This document shows, one piece after another, positions 1-12,800 of a DNA stretch of 64,000 nt (position 1 is the stretch's first letter; the number at the start of each line of letters is the position of its first letter). The notes beneath the pieces were generated by a model. The model was not told the DNA's origin and ran no database searches. It saw only the letters and a list, made by a program, of their open reading frames with translations. The DNA comes from Rusavskia elegans (lineage: Eukaryota; Ascomycota; Lecanoromycetes; Teloschistales; Teloschistaceae). Both the position numbers and the translations under genes were made by a program. Where the stretch lies: NCBI GenBank assembly GCA_011316305.1, contig SAUG01000109.1, positions 62,001 to 126,000 of the forward strand, read 5' to 3'.

Positions 1-120
1 TATACGGAATTAGTTATAATAATCTATACTAGAATTCTTTTACTATTTAGTAATTCGAACTACGCCTACGGCTGTAGCTAGATTTAAACGTAACGTCCTT
101 TAACGTATAGGGACGTTATA
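1..120 (+). repeat. 3' part of an X-family LTR, cut by the window edge
   Basis: These bases match the last ~120 bp of the ~409-bp LTR seen complete at 33848-34256, 36787-37195 and 41721-42128, in the same orientation, and end in the family's GACGTTA(C/T)A terminus. The sequence beyond base 120 aligns with gypsy element Y near 21,080, so this LTR (solo, or the 3' LTR of a full element) is inserted in element A. The right flank ATTAG would be its 5-bp duplication, but the left flank lies outside the window. Confidence 0.7.
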
Positions 121-379
121 ATTAGTAAATTAATACAAATTAAATATAACGCCGCGGATATTTAGAAACGACTAGAAATAGTTTTCTATTAAAAAAGGAA
201 AATTATAAATACTAGAAAATGAAACCGAGGAATTTACTAAAAAGAACAACAATAGAATATTAAAAAGATATCTAAATATAGCGAAGATAATATAATTTTT
301 ATAATAATATTACTAATTTTTTAATATAAAATAACGTATCGAAATATATATTAAAGAATATTTTAATTATTAGTAAAAT

Positions 380-1300
380 AAATATACTATTTATATTCGT
401 TATCGAAAGATTTAGTATTAGGAACTATTAGATTACTATAGAAAGAGATTATATTAAACTTTATTATTAAACTTTTAAAATTGAAAAACCTAATAATAAA
501 TATAGATTATATATTAATATTTAATATAATAGATAGATTTACGAAATACGTCTATCTAATTTTATTGAAAGAAGATTTTATAGTAGAATAACTCGAATTT
601 ATTATCTTCGATCGGTTATTTCGATATTATAAACTATTAGAAATATTAATAAATAATAAAAATAGACTCTTTACTTTAAATTACTAGAAAATCTTTTTTC
701 CTTTAATTAGTATTAAACCAAAAATATTAATAGCTTTCTATTCGAAAACGAATAGATAAATAGAACGTAAAAACTAGATTTTAGAATAATATCTAAAGTA
801 CTATAGTAACGATATTTAGAATAATTAGATCTCGCTTTTATTAGAGTAATTAGTAATTTAAAGGGTCGAGATTTAGAAAAAAATCTACGGAAATATCCTA
901 AAAATATAGAAATACTCGGATAATTACTAGAATAAAAAACTAAAAATAGTATTTTAGTTAAAAAAGAAAGATAAAGTATATTTTTTTTATAAAAAATCTG
1001 AAAATAAAAATTCTAAATAAAAAATTTAACTATATTAAAGTCGGACTATTTTTAATTAAATAGGTTAAAAGATTTTAAAACTTCGAATTTAATCTATTTA
1101 AAAACGTTAAAATATATTCGATATTCTATATTTTTTTTAAAACTAGCCGATCTCGGAATACCGATAAATTAGACGTTTAATTTCGAAATATAAAAGGAAA
1201 ATACTTTTATAGTCGAAAAGATCTTATAATAAAAAGGTTAAGATTATCTAATTAAATAGAAAGATTATTTTACCTCGAAAAATATTTAGAAATCTAAAAA
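380..1300 (+). pseudogene. gypsy integrase and chromodomain relic (element A)
   Basis: Translation with stops read as Gln or Trp gives an integrase core (DFIIKLLK near 450, then DRFTKYVYLI and LDRLFRYYKL), an INDKDRLFT-like stretch near 645-680 and a chromodomain-like end (YLIK..KDY, ~1235-1300). This order identifies a chromovirus integrase. In-frame TAG and TAA codons replace expected Trp and Gln, so it is dead. Confidence 0.75.
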
Positions 1301-1314
1301 TTATTTAGTAGACT

Positions 1315-1764
1315 TAAACTGGCCATTTCGGGTCGGGTTTCTATCGAACTCTATAACCCGACCCGATTTTTTAGCGAGTCGAACCCGGGTCGAATCTAAA
1401 TACCCGCTAAACTTTCTATATATAGTATTATTTTTTCTATATTAATATAATAAATATATATTATAAATAATAAATATATATTATAAATAATATATTAAAC
1501 TGATATATTTATATTTACTAAAATCTTTTTAGCTAGCGTAGTTAATTAATTACAGTTTTATTAAATAAACCGGTATAATTTTTATACTAGAGTTATATTT
1601 TTATACCAGAGTTTAGAACTAAAATAATATTTTAGTAGATCGGATCGGACTAGCTAGCCCGAATTTAAAATCTAGCCGGGTCGAATTATATTTTCGTCTA
1701 ATTCGATTTAGGTCGGATCGAATTAGTTAATCCGGGTTCGAAATCCGATCCGATAACCAATTTA
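1315..1764 (+). mobile_element. hAT-like MITE, copy 1
   Basis: A 450-bp element with TIR TAAACTGGCC at the left and its RIP-altered complement at the right. It is flanked by an 8-bp duplication, AGTAGACT (1307-1314) and AATAAACT (1765-1772), differing only by G-to-A. The equivalent place in element Y has no insertion. Internal subterminal stretches rich in CCCGAC/GTCGGG are shared with the other four copies. There is no coding capacity. Confidence 0.85.
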
Positions 1765-1863
1765 AATAAACTACTAGAAAACTCTATAATAGTTCTATTA
1801 AAAAGATTTAAAAAAATTATTAATTAACTAAATTCGCTATATAAAATAATCTGTTTAAAAGTT

Positions 1864-2303
1864 TAGATTAACTATCGAATCGGATTTCGGATTCGGATTA
1901 ACTAATCTGACTTGATTTAAATTAGATTAAATAAAAATATAACTCGACCTAGTCGGATTTTAAACCGAGTTAACTAACCCGATCCGACCCGCTAAAACGA
2001 GATTTTAGTACTAAGCTCTGGTATAAAAATATAACTCTAGTATAAAACTTATATCGGTTTATTTAAAAAATATCTAATTAATTAATTATATTAGCTAGAA
2101 AATTTCTAGTAAATATAAATATATTAGTTTATAAAAAAATCTATAATATATATTTAATATATTTATATATATAAGATAATACTATATATAGAAAGTTTAT
2201 CGGATATCCGGATTCGATCTAGATTTAACTCGAGTTCGACTCGTTAAAAAATCGGGTCGGATTATAGAATTCGATAGAAATCCGACCCGAAGTAGCTATT
2301 CTA
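1864..2303 (-). mobile_element. hAT-like MITE, copy 2
   Basis: A 440-bp reverse-oriented copy only 100 bp from copy 1. Flanks TAAAAGTT (1856-1863) and TAGAAGCT (2304-2311) are an 8-bp duplication differing by RIP-type transitions. The site is empty in element Y near 22,440. Confidence 0.85.
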
Positions 2304-2775
2304 TAGAAGCTATATTAATAAAAGAATTTAAATCGACGGAAAAAAACGGATCCGCGGTACTATTTTTATATTTTAACTTTTCGATATTTTATAGATCTCT
2401 ATTAACTATAATATACTATTTTTCTTTAATATAATTTAATTAACGAAATAGACGTTATTATTTTATATACGTTTTATATAATTCCTTTTTCGATTTTTTA
2501 TATTTATCTTTAAGACGACGTTAACGCGTAGTATCTAGCGAAATAAGGTTATAAAAATAGATTTACTCTATATATTTAATATATTTTTCGTAATCTTCGT
2601 CGATATAATAAGATCTCTATCTAGAAATATTTCCGATAAGAATATATAGTTAATATACCGATATTTAATAATAGGATTTTTTATAACAATTTTTAATTAA
2701 TAGCTTTTTCCTTTTATCTATAAGTAAAAAGGAACGATAGTTTTTCGAGATAAAAAATCTAAAGAAGAAATCTAG

Positions 2776-3268
2776 TATTAGAAATATAGACGGCGTATTT
2801 TTAGAAACGCGATAGTATTTAGTATAGCGCTAGATTTTCTATTATACTTCGATAGATATAGATATATAAAAAGGCTTTAGTATTAGTACTAAAGAATATT
2901 TTAATAGTTTTATTAAATAAATACTATAAATATCTTAATATTCGATGTTTTAGCGAGCAAATACTCTAAATATAGTTTAATTTGGTTATTTCGATTGAAA
3001 AATGCTCTAAAATAAAGCTAGTTTAATTATTTTAATTCTCGAGTATATTAAATAGTAGAGGATTTTATTATTTATATAGATTTCGAATTCGACGCTTTTA
3101 TAGTTTATATTTAATTTATTAGTTATCGCTATATATTATTTCAGTAGTTAAACTAAATTACTTTTTTATTAATTTAAAATAATTATTTATTCTATTTCCG
3201 TGTACAGATATACTAATATATCTAATCAATTTTTGAAAATATCAGATTTTCTCGGTAGCTCTATATTA
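2776..3268 (+). repeat. 3' LTR of element A
   Basis: Homologous to the Y LTRs (14635-15250, 22911-23527) but ~123 bp shorter, equal to three 41-bp units of the internal tandem repeat those LTRs carry. It begins TATTAGAAAT (TG changed to TA) and is preceded by a purine-rich tract. Confidence 0.75.
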
Positions 3269-6200
3269 TTATATTAGAAGAAAATATTAGAAATTAGAAA
3301 ATAGACTATAAAATTAAAAAAGAAATTTATAGTAATAAAATAGAATCATATATACTATGTTAAATACTAATATATATATAGTATTATATTATAAAAACCA
3401 TCTATATACTAGAAATTTTATAAAAACTATAGAAGAAAAAATAATTATTAAATAAATTAAATAGAAATATATTAAAAGAATAAATTAAAATAATATATTA
3501 AATAAAAATAAAGCTATATAATATAGAAATATTCAATTTTAATATTTTCTCTAATTGAATATTTCTATCAACGGTTCGAAATAGAACAATTTTAATAAAA
3601 TATATAGTTCTAATTATTTATTTTATCTAATAACGAATAATTTATTATACCGGCTTCTAAAAGTTTTAGTCTACTAAAATTCTAGATCTTTTTAAAAAAT
3701 AGATAGTATTTGATAAAAAGTTTAATTGTAACAAAGATAGAACTAATAAATATATTAAATTTGTATATAAAAAAAGAGATAAAAATAGTAATAATATTAT
3801 TAATATAATAAAAAAAATTAAATAGTAAAAAGATACTTTTCTATATAGAACAATATTAAATTTAAAGATAGTTAAAATTAGCTAGAAATAATATTTTTAA
3901 TAGTTAGAATAGAAATATAGAAAAGGAAATAGAAGCGGATAATAATAAAAAGATAAAAAAAAAAAATTAAACTATTTAAACAATTATATAAATTTAAAAA
4001 TAATAGTCTAGAAATAAAATATTATCTATATATATTATTCTAAAAATATTAAATAAAAAAGATATTTGATTAATCTATCTAATTTATTTTTCAAATTCTA
4101 TTTAAATCGATTTCTTTATAAAAATAAAATATTATCTTCTATTTCTATTTGATTAAATATATTCTATAGTTTTTCCAATATTTTATCGAACTCTAGATCT
4201 ATAGAACGATTATAATATTTAATTATTATTATCTATTTAATATTTTATAAAGTTATTTAGATTTAATTTTTCTAATAAAATTTTCTAGCGAAACTAAAAA
4301 TCCGTTTAATTGCGACCGAAAATATTAAATAGAAAAGAATATTATAAACTATTTATATTAATTTTAGAAAATTCAAAATACTATTTTCCTAAAATATCTA
4401 GTTTAGATTATCTTCGGTAATATTAGCGCGAAAATATTAATTAACTACGGGAATTAATATTCGAAAATACTAAAACTATTAAAAAAGACTATTTAAAAAA
4501 AATTGATTATTAATTACTTAGTAGATTTATAATATATTACTATTATATATTATCTTATATTTATATTTATTATAGATTTTATATTTTAGTAAATTAATAA
4601 AAATTCTATAGTATTTATTAAAGTATTTTTTAAATTCGTTCCGATATTTATTTATATATTTTAAATATTTTTCTATATTTTTCTTTTTTTAATAATATTC
4701 CAATTTTAATAAAAATTAAATTTTACTATAGAATTTAAAGTAATTATAAAATTATATATTAGTTTTACTTTATTTTTAATATAGAAATAATATTTAGTAA
4801 ATTTAATAAAAGTCTTTTTATAAACTATTAGTACTATTATCTTCTAAAAATCGTTTAAAATTTTTATAACTTTTAATATTTTAGTAAAATAATTTTAAAA
4901 TATATTATAAAAATAGTATATTAGATAAATTCTAAAATTTATAGTCTATAAAACTATTAAAATAATTTTATAGAATAGCTATAATATATAATCTATAAAG
5001 AAAAAAAATTATAATTTCTTTATATTAAAGATAATCCTTTCTATTTATAGATTTTACGAATTCTTTTCGAAAAATTTATTATTAATTTTATAAAGTAGAT
5101 CCATTCTATAAATTATAAAATAAATCGATTTCTATTAAATATAAATATTTTAATTAAAATTTCTAGCGTAGAAATTAGAATCGGCTCTATTTTAAAGTTT
5201 TTTAAAAGAAAATATCGAAATGGACTATAATAGTATAGATCTAAAAATACTATTAATAAAAAAATTATTTAATTTATATTATCTATTTATATTATCTTTT
5301 TTATAATATTCGATAAACCGGTACTAATAGCTGTAATTTATTTATTATCTAGCTAATAAATAAAGCTATTATCTAATACTTTTAATCTAATAACTTTAAT
5401 AAAATCATAGTCTAATAGATTAAATAATTATATAAATTAAATAAAAAAGTAAATTTTATAGTCGATTCTATCGACTATTAAATCGATTAAAAACTTTTTT
5501 TAATATTTTTTAATATAGAATTAGAGCTAGTATTATCGATAATAATATCTAAAAGCTACTATTTAGATTAAAAAAATTCTAAAAACGTTAATAGTTTTAA
5601 ATACTATAAATAGCCGGAATAATTTATAAATCGAAATATAAATCTAGATAGAAATTTCTAAAAATAATACTTTATATTAATCTAATATATTAATATTTTT
5701 AAAAATATAATCTTCTATTGATTTAACTAGATATTTAATATAAAAAAAATATATCCTATAGTTTTTAAATTAGATTGATTTCTACTATAAATAGTTTCAA
5801 ATTTTTTAATAATGATTATTATAAATTATATACTTTTAAATAGCTCTATATTTATATAAAAAATTTGTAGTAATTTTCTAAAATTCGTATATTCGATAGT
5901 TCGGACTAGTAGATTTAAATCTATGATATTTTTATATAGGTATTTATTTTAGACGTTTTAGTCGAAAATAGAATCTAGTTTAATATAGCTCTTTTTCTAT
6001 TATTAAATAAATAAACTTTATATTATCTTTTAATACTACTATTTACAATTTGTATAGAAAAATATTATTTTAATAATAGATTAATAATTACGTCGTTTAA
6101 ATTTATAATAACTATCAATCGAAAGATGTTTTTTTTATAGTAGATATATTTAAAAATCTAAAGGCTATAAAATAATTAAAAATATTAAATAGTATTTAAA

Positions 6201-6409
6201 TATAAATTCAGATAGACTATCTATTTTTAAAGCTATTTAGTAGAATTCAATCTATTAAAACGACTATTTTTATATTAAAACTTTTTTTATCTATAGAAAA
6301 TCGATTATTTTTTTTCGAATTCTATTTTCAATATTTATAGTAAGAAAAGTACTAGATTACCATTATTAGAAGTTTAAATAGTAATCTATATCATATAATT
6401 TCATATTGA
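3269..6409. other. AT-rich RIP-altered DNA, unassigned
   Basis: About 3.1 kb without a gene and without a repeat I could match elsewhere in the window. It shows the same loss of CA and TG as the neighbouring elements, so it is probably an older transposon relic or the target into which A and V inserted. Confidence 0.5.
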
Positions 6410-7050
6410 TTTTCTATAATTATAAAAGAATAAAATATTTATATATAGCAATACATTTATACTAGATTTATATCCGCTTTTATATCTGCTTTTACGGTTA
6501 GCGATCGGTTTAATTAGTATCCGAATTCGTTTATAATTATATAATCTAGGTATATATAAACTGGCTACTTCGGGTCGGATTTCTATCGAACTATCGGGAA
6601 CTCGACCCGATTTTAGCAAGTCGAATCGATTCGACTCGCTAAGCGATCGGGTCCGGGTCGAATCCGGATTAAACCCGGATACCCGCTGAACCATTTTATT
6701 TAATTATATAAAACTAGAAGATATTAATTAATTATATATTAGTGTAATATAATTAGATTTTATAACTATTCTAACTAGGACCTTTCTAGCTAGTATAGGT
6801 AGTTAATTAGAATTTTCTTTAATTATTCGTGTAATTTTTATACTAGAATTTAGTACTAAGATTTCGTTTTAGCGGGTCGGATCGAATTAGCTAACTCGAG
6901 TTTAAAATCTAGTCGGAACGGGTTAGCTAATTCGGGTTCGAAACTCGATCCGACGGTCAGTTTAAATATATATTCTATAATCTTTTAAACTGTTTATATC
7001 GTTTAGAATTTTAACTACTATATTTTTCTCTTCTTAAATAAAATATAAGG
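6410..7050 (-). repeat. Candidate 3' LTR of V, split by a MITE
   Basis: After removing the MITE at 6557-6964, this stretch aligns with 46040-46270 over ~220 bp, including a shared run with two ATATCCGCTTTTATA-like motifs followed by TTAGCGAYCG. A direct repeat spanning the minus-strand gypsy coding region suggests LTRs. The ends are approximate. Confidence 0.45.
6557..6964 (+). mobile_element. hAT-like MITE, copy 3
   Basis: A 408-bp copy with TIR TAAACTGGCTAC at the left and its partner CAGTTTA at the right. Flanks GGTATATA (6549-6556) and AATATATA (6965-6972) are an 8-bp duplication with GG-to-AA change. A 97-codon open frame that crosses it on the minus strand is a chance product of its GC-rich ends. 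Confidence 0.85.
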
Positions 7051-7549
7051 AAAAAATAAATATTTTCTAAAATTAAATCGTAATAGATATGAAATTATAT
7101 TTAACAATAACGAATAAAGTTAAACGAGAAATAAAAATTTACTTTTATATAATTTATATAGAAGTAAATAAAGATATTAGTAGAAGTTCGCTATCGATTA
7201 CTATAACCTGGAATTTTATAACTTTCGAAATTTTTTCTTTAATAATATTATCGATTATTCACTCTAATAATAGTAATAAAAACTATTATAATATACTATA
7301 TCTAATCCGGCGGCGGTTAGAATTACTATAAAACTTTCATAAAATAATAGATAGAATACTAATAAAATTTTAATTATTATTTATAGAAATAAATAATATC
7401 ATTATATAGTATTAGAAATTATAAATTAAACGTATTCGAAAGAAATATTATTTACATTAATAGTTCTATTAATTTATTTTAGGAAACGTTATCTTTTCTA
7501 ATAGTTTCCGGCGTTAAAACGTCGAAATTTATATAAAATACTTCGGTAA

Positions 7550-7961
7550 TAGACTGGCCGTTTCGTGTCGGATTTTCATCGAACCGTCGGATATCCGACT
7601 CGATTTTAGTAACCCGATCCGGACCCGACCCGAGTTTTAGCGGATCGAATCCGAATTGGGTTATTTAATAATCCAATCTGGACCCGACTCGATTAAATTA
7701 TATATCTAATATATGATTCTTTTAATATTTAATAAAGATAAAAAATTTAGATAATATATTCCTTCGATTTAGAATATCTTTAACTAGAATAGTTAATTAA
7801 TTAAAATCTTTTTAGTAAATTTATATAAAAGTTATACTAGCTTTATACTTTTATACTAGAGTTTAGCGGTCTTTATAGATCGGATTAGGTTATAATCTAG
7901 AATTTAAAACTCGGTCGGATCGGATTATATTTTAATTTAATCCGACCCGACGGCTAATCTA
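7550..7961 (+). mobile_element. hAT-like MITE, copy 4 (perfect TSD)
   Basis: A 412-bp copy with TIR TAGACTGGCCG at the left and CGGCTAATCTA at the right. The 8-bp target duplication TTCGGTAA is identical on both sides (7542-7549, 7962-7969), which fixes the ends and supports hAT-type transposition. Confidence 0.9.
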
Positions 7962-7969
7962 TTCGGTAA

Positions 7970-9870
7970 ATTCAACCGATTTATCTAGATTATATATCTA
8001 TAGAAATTTAATACTATTTTTATATTAATAAAATATATACGATTTTTTTTTTCAAATAACTAATTTTATTCTAGTTATATAGAATTTAAGCGAATAAACT
8101 TTATAGTTTTTATACCAGCGATATTATCTATTTTTTCGTATACTTAATTAAGATATAATAGGAATTCGAAAATATATATAGTAATTATTTATAGAAATAC
8201 CGCTGAAATAAATGTTTTTTTTCATCTTTATATAGATCGTAATTTATAGTCGGTATAAAGTTTCTATTATAGAGTTCGATACTGTAATCTTTTAAATAAT
8301 AAATAGATACAAAAGCTAGAAACCGTACGAACGATAATATTTTACCGTTTTCTTCTATTTTACTATAGCTATATCGATTACTATCGAAATAAATTATAGA
8401 TTATAATATTGTTTTATCCGATTTTCTATAAAATAACGGAAGCTTTAGTTTTCTAACTTTATCTTTTTAGTCTACAATTAATAATTCTAATAGATTTAAA
8501 TAAAAAGATAAACTTTTTATAATCTGAACCGAAACCTTATTAGCGAATATAGAAAAAAAAAAGGCTAGTAGTTATCTATTAGTAAGATTTCTATTATATA
8601 TATTAAAAGCTATAATTTCGTTTAACTATATATTTTTATTGTATATCGATTATATAAAATTAAATTTTTAATTCGGCTCTATATTTTTTTTAGAAATCGT
8701 TTTTTCTTTTTTCTACGCCTTCGGATCTAGAGAGTATACTACCTTTACTAGCTATTTCTATTATCGTCTATATAGCTCGCTATACAACTAGCCGTATATA
8801 TATTTCCAAAATATAATATATAGCGGTTTAATATTAAATAGATCGGTTTTAAAATAGAAAAATATATAAATATATAGATTTTAAATTTACTAATGAATAT
8901 TATTTTTGTTTTTAATAGGAATTTTAACATTATCGAAAGTAGTATTTATACTAAAATTAAAAAATAGAAGATAGATATTTAGATTTCGGCGTAGCTAAAT
9001 TTAAAATATAATAACTATATTATAAAAAGCGGCTCTATTATATTTTAGCTTTTTACTAAAATATAAAAAAAAACTAATTCGCCGAATTTTCGATTTAAAT
9101 TTTTCTAGTTAACGAATATATATCGTATATAATTTAGGATAAAAAATCGTATTTAAAGTTATTATTTATTACTTTTAAATATAATTTCGTAAACTAGTAA
9201 AAAGTTTCTTTTTTAATATTATTTTAGAATTATTTATATTTTTATTTATTTTTTATTCTACGAGAAATCAATAAAAATGACTTTTTTTTAAATAAATAAA
9301 TGATAAAGATATTATATCTAATTTTGAAATAAAGTATATTTTAATATATATAAATATAGAAAATAGTTGGTAAAATTAAAAATTTAATTAATCTTTTTAT
9401 TTTCTAAAAGTTTATATTTTATCGTCGTCTTTTTTACGGGAACTATTTTTAGATACAGGCTTAAATTTAGATAAATAATTATTATCTAGATCTTTCGCTA
9501 GTTTTAGCTTACGAACGTTTTTTATTTACGTTTTTCGCCTAGCGAAAGCTTTTCTATAACGATTTTCTTTAAATTTCTATATCTACGAAGTATTTTTTAT
9601 CTAATAGTAATATTTCTTTCTATAAAATATTTTTTTATATAATTTCCGTTAATTAAATATTTTTTAGGCGATTTACTAAAAGTTTTTAGAATATAAATAT
9701 TGAAAATTTTAGTTTAAATAATATTATATAGACTATAATAGTTTACTTTGAACTTTTAAAACTTTTTAATTTTAAATAAAATTATATCTTCTTTAATAAA
9801 GGTATTATCTTTTATTTTTAAATTCTATATCTTTTTATTAGCTTTTATCTATACTATTGTACTATTAAAT
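7970..9870 (-). other. AT-rich relic sequence, probably the 3' part of V
   Basis: No intact gene. The stretch lies between the candidate 3' LTR and the integrase relic of V and is uniformly RIP-altered. Lysine-rich broken frames can be read on the minus strand around 9,430-9,700, in the position expected for the end of pol, but no motif is secure. Open frames at 7089-7331 and 8748-8930 are AT-rich chance frames. Confidence 0.35.
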
Positions 9871-9879
9871 ACTTTAGTT

Positions 9880-12800
9880 TTATTATATAAAAGAAACGGT
9901 ATAGAATCGATTCTTTTATTATATCTTTCCGGAAAAAAACTAGAAATATTAGTCGATAGTATCGGATTAACGCTATAAACTAAATAGAAAGATAAAAATC
10001 TAGTAGTTATATACGTATAAATACGCGTAGTAAATAGTATCTAGTTTAAATAGAAGTTTTAAATCTTTTTAGGCTATTTAATATAATATTTAGTTAATAT
10101 CTTTCTAAAAATTCCGCTAAACCTTTTAATAGTACTATTTATTCGTAGATAATAAAATATTATATCTCGATATTTAACTTCTAGTAGGCGGTATATCTTA
10201 TCTATAGCTAGAGAATATACATTTATACCTCGATTAATAATAATCTTTTTTGGAAAACCGTAAATATAGTAGATCTAATAGATAATAAATTCGAATAATA
10301 TTTCTACTATTACGTTTAGAAGCGATTAAACTATAGACTATCTAACTATATTGTTAATTGTAGTTAAAATCTTTTTGATATCCTATTTAATTTCTAGTAA
10401 AAGATTAATATAGTCGAATTTCTAGTATTTAAAAAAATTTAATCTATCTTTTTAGTAGACTGGCCGGCTCGGGTCGGATTCTCGTCGAATCGGCGGATAT
10501 TCGACTCGATTTTGATAACTCGATCTGAATTCGATCCGAGTATATTATATATTTAATATACTACAATTTTAATATTTTAATAAAAGTAATATATCCAGGT
10601 AATACATTTAGTTCTACTACGGACTTTCTAGCTAGCGTAGTTAATTAATTAGAGTTTTTTTTTAGTAAATTCGTATAAAAGTTACATTAGCTTTATACTT
10701 TTATCCTAGAATTTAACGCCAAGATCTAGTTTTAGCGGATCGAATCGGGACGTCGGGTTATAATTTAAGATTCGAAATCCGGTCGGATCAGGTTATATTT
10801 TAGTCTAACCCGATTCGAGTCGAGTCGGATTAACTAATCCGGACTCGAAATCCGATTCGACGGCCAGTCTACTTTTTAGATATTAGAAAAATATATTGTA
10901 TCCCGTTTAATATCGCGAGGAATAGTAGTAAATTGATATTCGGAATAGTATTTAATATAATACTTAATATCTTTTTTTATTTCGGGCTACTACTATTTTA
11001 TATAAATAATATCTATAATTATTTCGTACGAATAGTAATTATATTATTTATAAATATAGTCTAGAAAGTTGATCTAAGTCTATACTAGTATATTGAATAT
11101 CTAATTTCTTTAAAACTAGTCCCGATACTATATTATATTTAGTTTTAATTCAGAAATAATATTTATATTTTTCTATAATGATTTTTATTTCCGGATCGTT
11201 AGATAAGCTTTTAGACTCCGTATAGACTCTAATAACGTCGTCGAATAAAAATATATAATTAACGACTTTACTAGTAAATAGCTAGAAATTTCCTTTTTAA
11301 TTTAAAATATCTACTATTATTATTTTACTATTCGGCTTATATTTAATATCGAGTTTATATTCTCTAAACTCCGCGAACTAGTAAACGAGTTTTCTAGAAG
11401 ATTTAGTAGTAGTTTTAGAATATTATAAATCTATATAATCCGTCCTATAAATTATAGTTATTCTATTTATAATATAGTAGCGTTATCGCCGTAGAAATTC
11501 TTTAATAGCGAAAATTTTTTATTTATAGATAGTATAATCATATTCTATCGATATAAAAATTTTATATTTAAAAGTAATAGACTATTTAATATCATTATTA
11601 TTAATTTAATAGAAAACGGTATTTTATTTAAAATCGAAAATATCCGTTTCGATAATAAAAGATAAAATTATATCGGGTTAAATAAATATTTTATCGTTTA
11701 TTATAACGTTTTTCATCAGTTTATATATATTTCGAACTAAAAAATTTATTCGAATTAATTTATATTGTTTATTTTTTATATTTTAAATTAGTTTATAAAA
11801 AGGCCTATATATAAATATAAAATCCTCTATAAGTTTCTAGTAATAGATATATAATAGTAAAGATAACCGTATATTATATATCGTTATTAGCGACAGCTAG
11901 TCTCTAATAGCTTTTACTTTTATTATATCTATATAGACACTTTTATTACTAATAATATATCTATAGAATTTAATATACTTTTAGAAAAATAGATATTTCG
12001 AAGATTTTATAAACAATTAATTTATTTTGAATATCTTTATAATAGTTTTGATATACTATAGTTAATCCTTTATATCTCTTAAATAGATTAAAATATAATC
12101 GAATTAAATAACTACGAATTTATTAATCAAAAAATAGTTAAAATATATTATTTATTATAATTTAGAATATTTTAGATACGTTCGTTAATCTATATAGTAT
12201 AACTAAAAACTTATATTTACTAGCTTCAGTATTAAAAACCGTCTTTATACGATCCTTTTCAATAACGTTAATCTGCTAGCAACTGTTTATTAGATTAATT
12301 TTACTAAAATACTTCGCTATCCCGATAGTATTTAGAAAATTTTGAAATTTAGATAATAGATATCTATTTTATATAGTTATACTATTAGGACCCCGGCTGT
12401 TGATATATATATATACTAGCTACTATTTTATTTCTCGCGAAAAAAACAGATATATTTTAAAGAAATTAATTTAATCGAATTAATTTTTATTTAGTAAAAT
12501 ACTTAATCTAATACTTTTATTTTTTTATTTTATTTAGAAAATATACTAAAATAAATTCGATTATAGGACCGAATACTACAGGCTTTAATTATATAATTTA
12601 ATAGTGGTTGCGGTAGTAGTTTTATCGGGAAATTATTTTAGAAATAATCTAAAAGTTTTAGACCGAAAACTGTATCTAATTCTATATAATCTATTATTTT
12701 TTAGATTAGATTAAATTCTTTCGAAAAATTAGGTTCGTTTTATATAATATATAGATTGGTCTATATACTTTTCCTAATAAATTCTTTAAATCCTCTAAAA

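Larger units (their letters stand above)
121..3268 (+). mobile_element. Ty3/gypsy chromovirus A, 3' half with 3' LTR (RIP-degraded)
   Basis: This is the 3' part of a Ty3/gypsy element of the same family as Y (14635-23527): integrase core, chromodomain and 3' LTR, in the order typical of chromoviruses. The rest lies left of the window. Two hAT-like MITEs (1315-1764 and 1864-2303) interrupt the stretch between chromodomain and LTR. The uninterrupted counterpart at ~22,340-22,480 confirms both empty sites. All reading frames are destroyed by C-to-T and G-to-A changes. Confidence 0.8.

Noticed and set aside
6401..6694. 97-codon minus-strand open frame
   Set aside because: It spans the left end of a MITE (6557-6964) and adjacent LTR-like repeat; the apparent protein is a by-product of these sequences.
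7089..7331. 80-codon plus-strand open frame in AT-rich DNA
   Set aside because: Ile, Lys, Tyr and Asn dominate, no start context or domain is visible, and the surroundings are RIP-altered repeat DNA.
8748..8930. 60-codon minus-strand open frame
   Set aside because: Same reasons: AT-driven composition and no motif.
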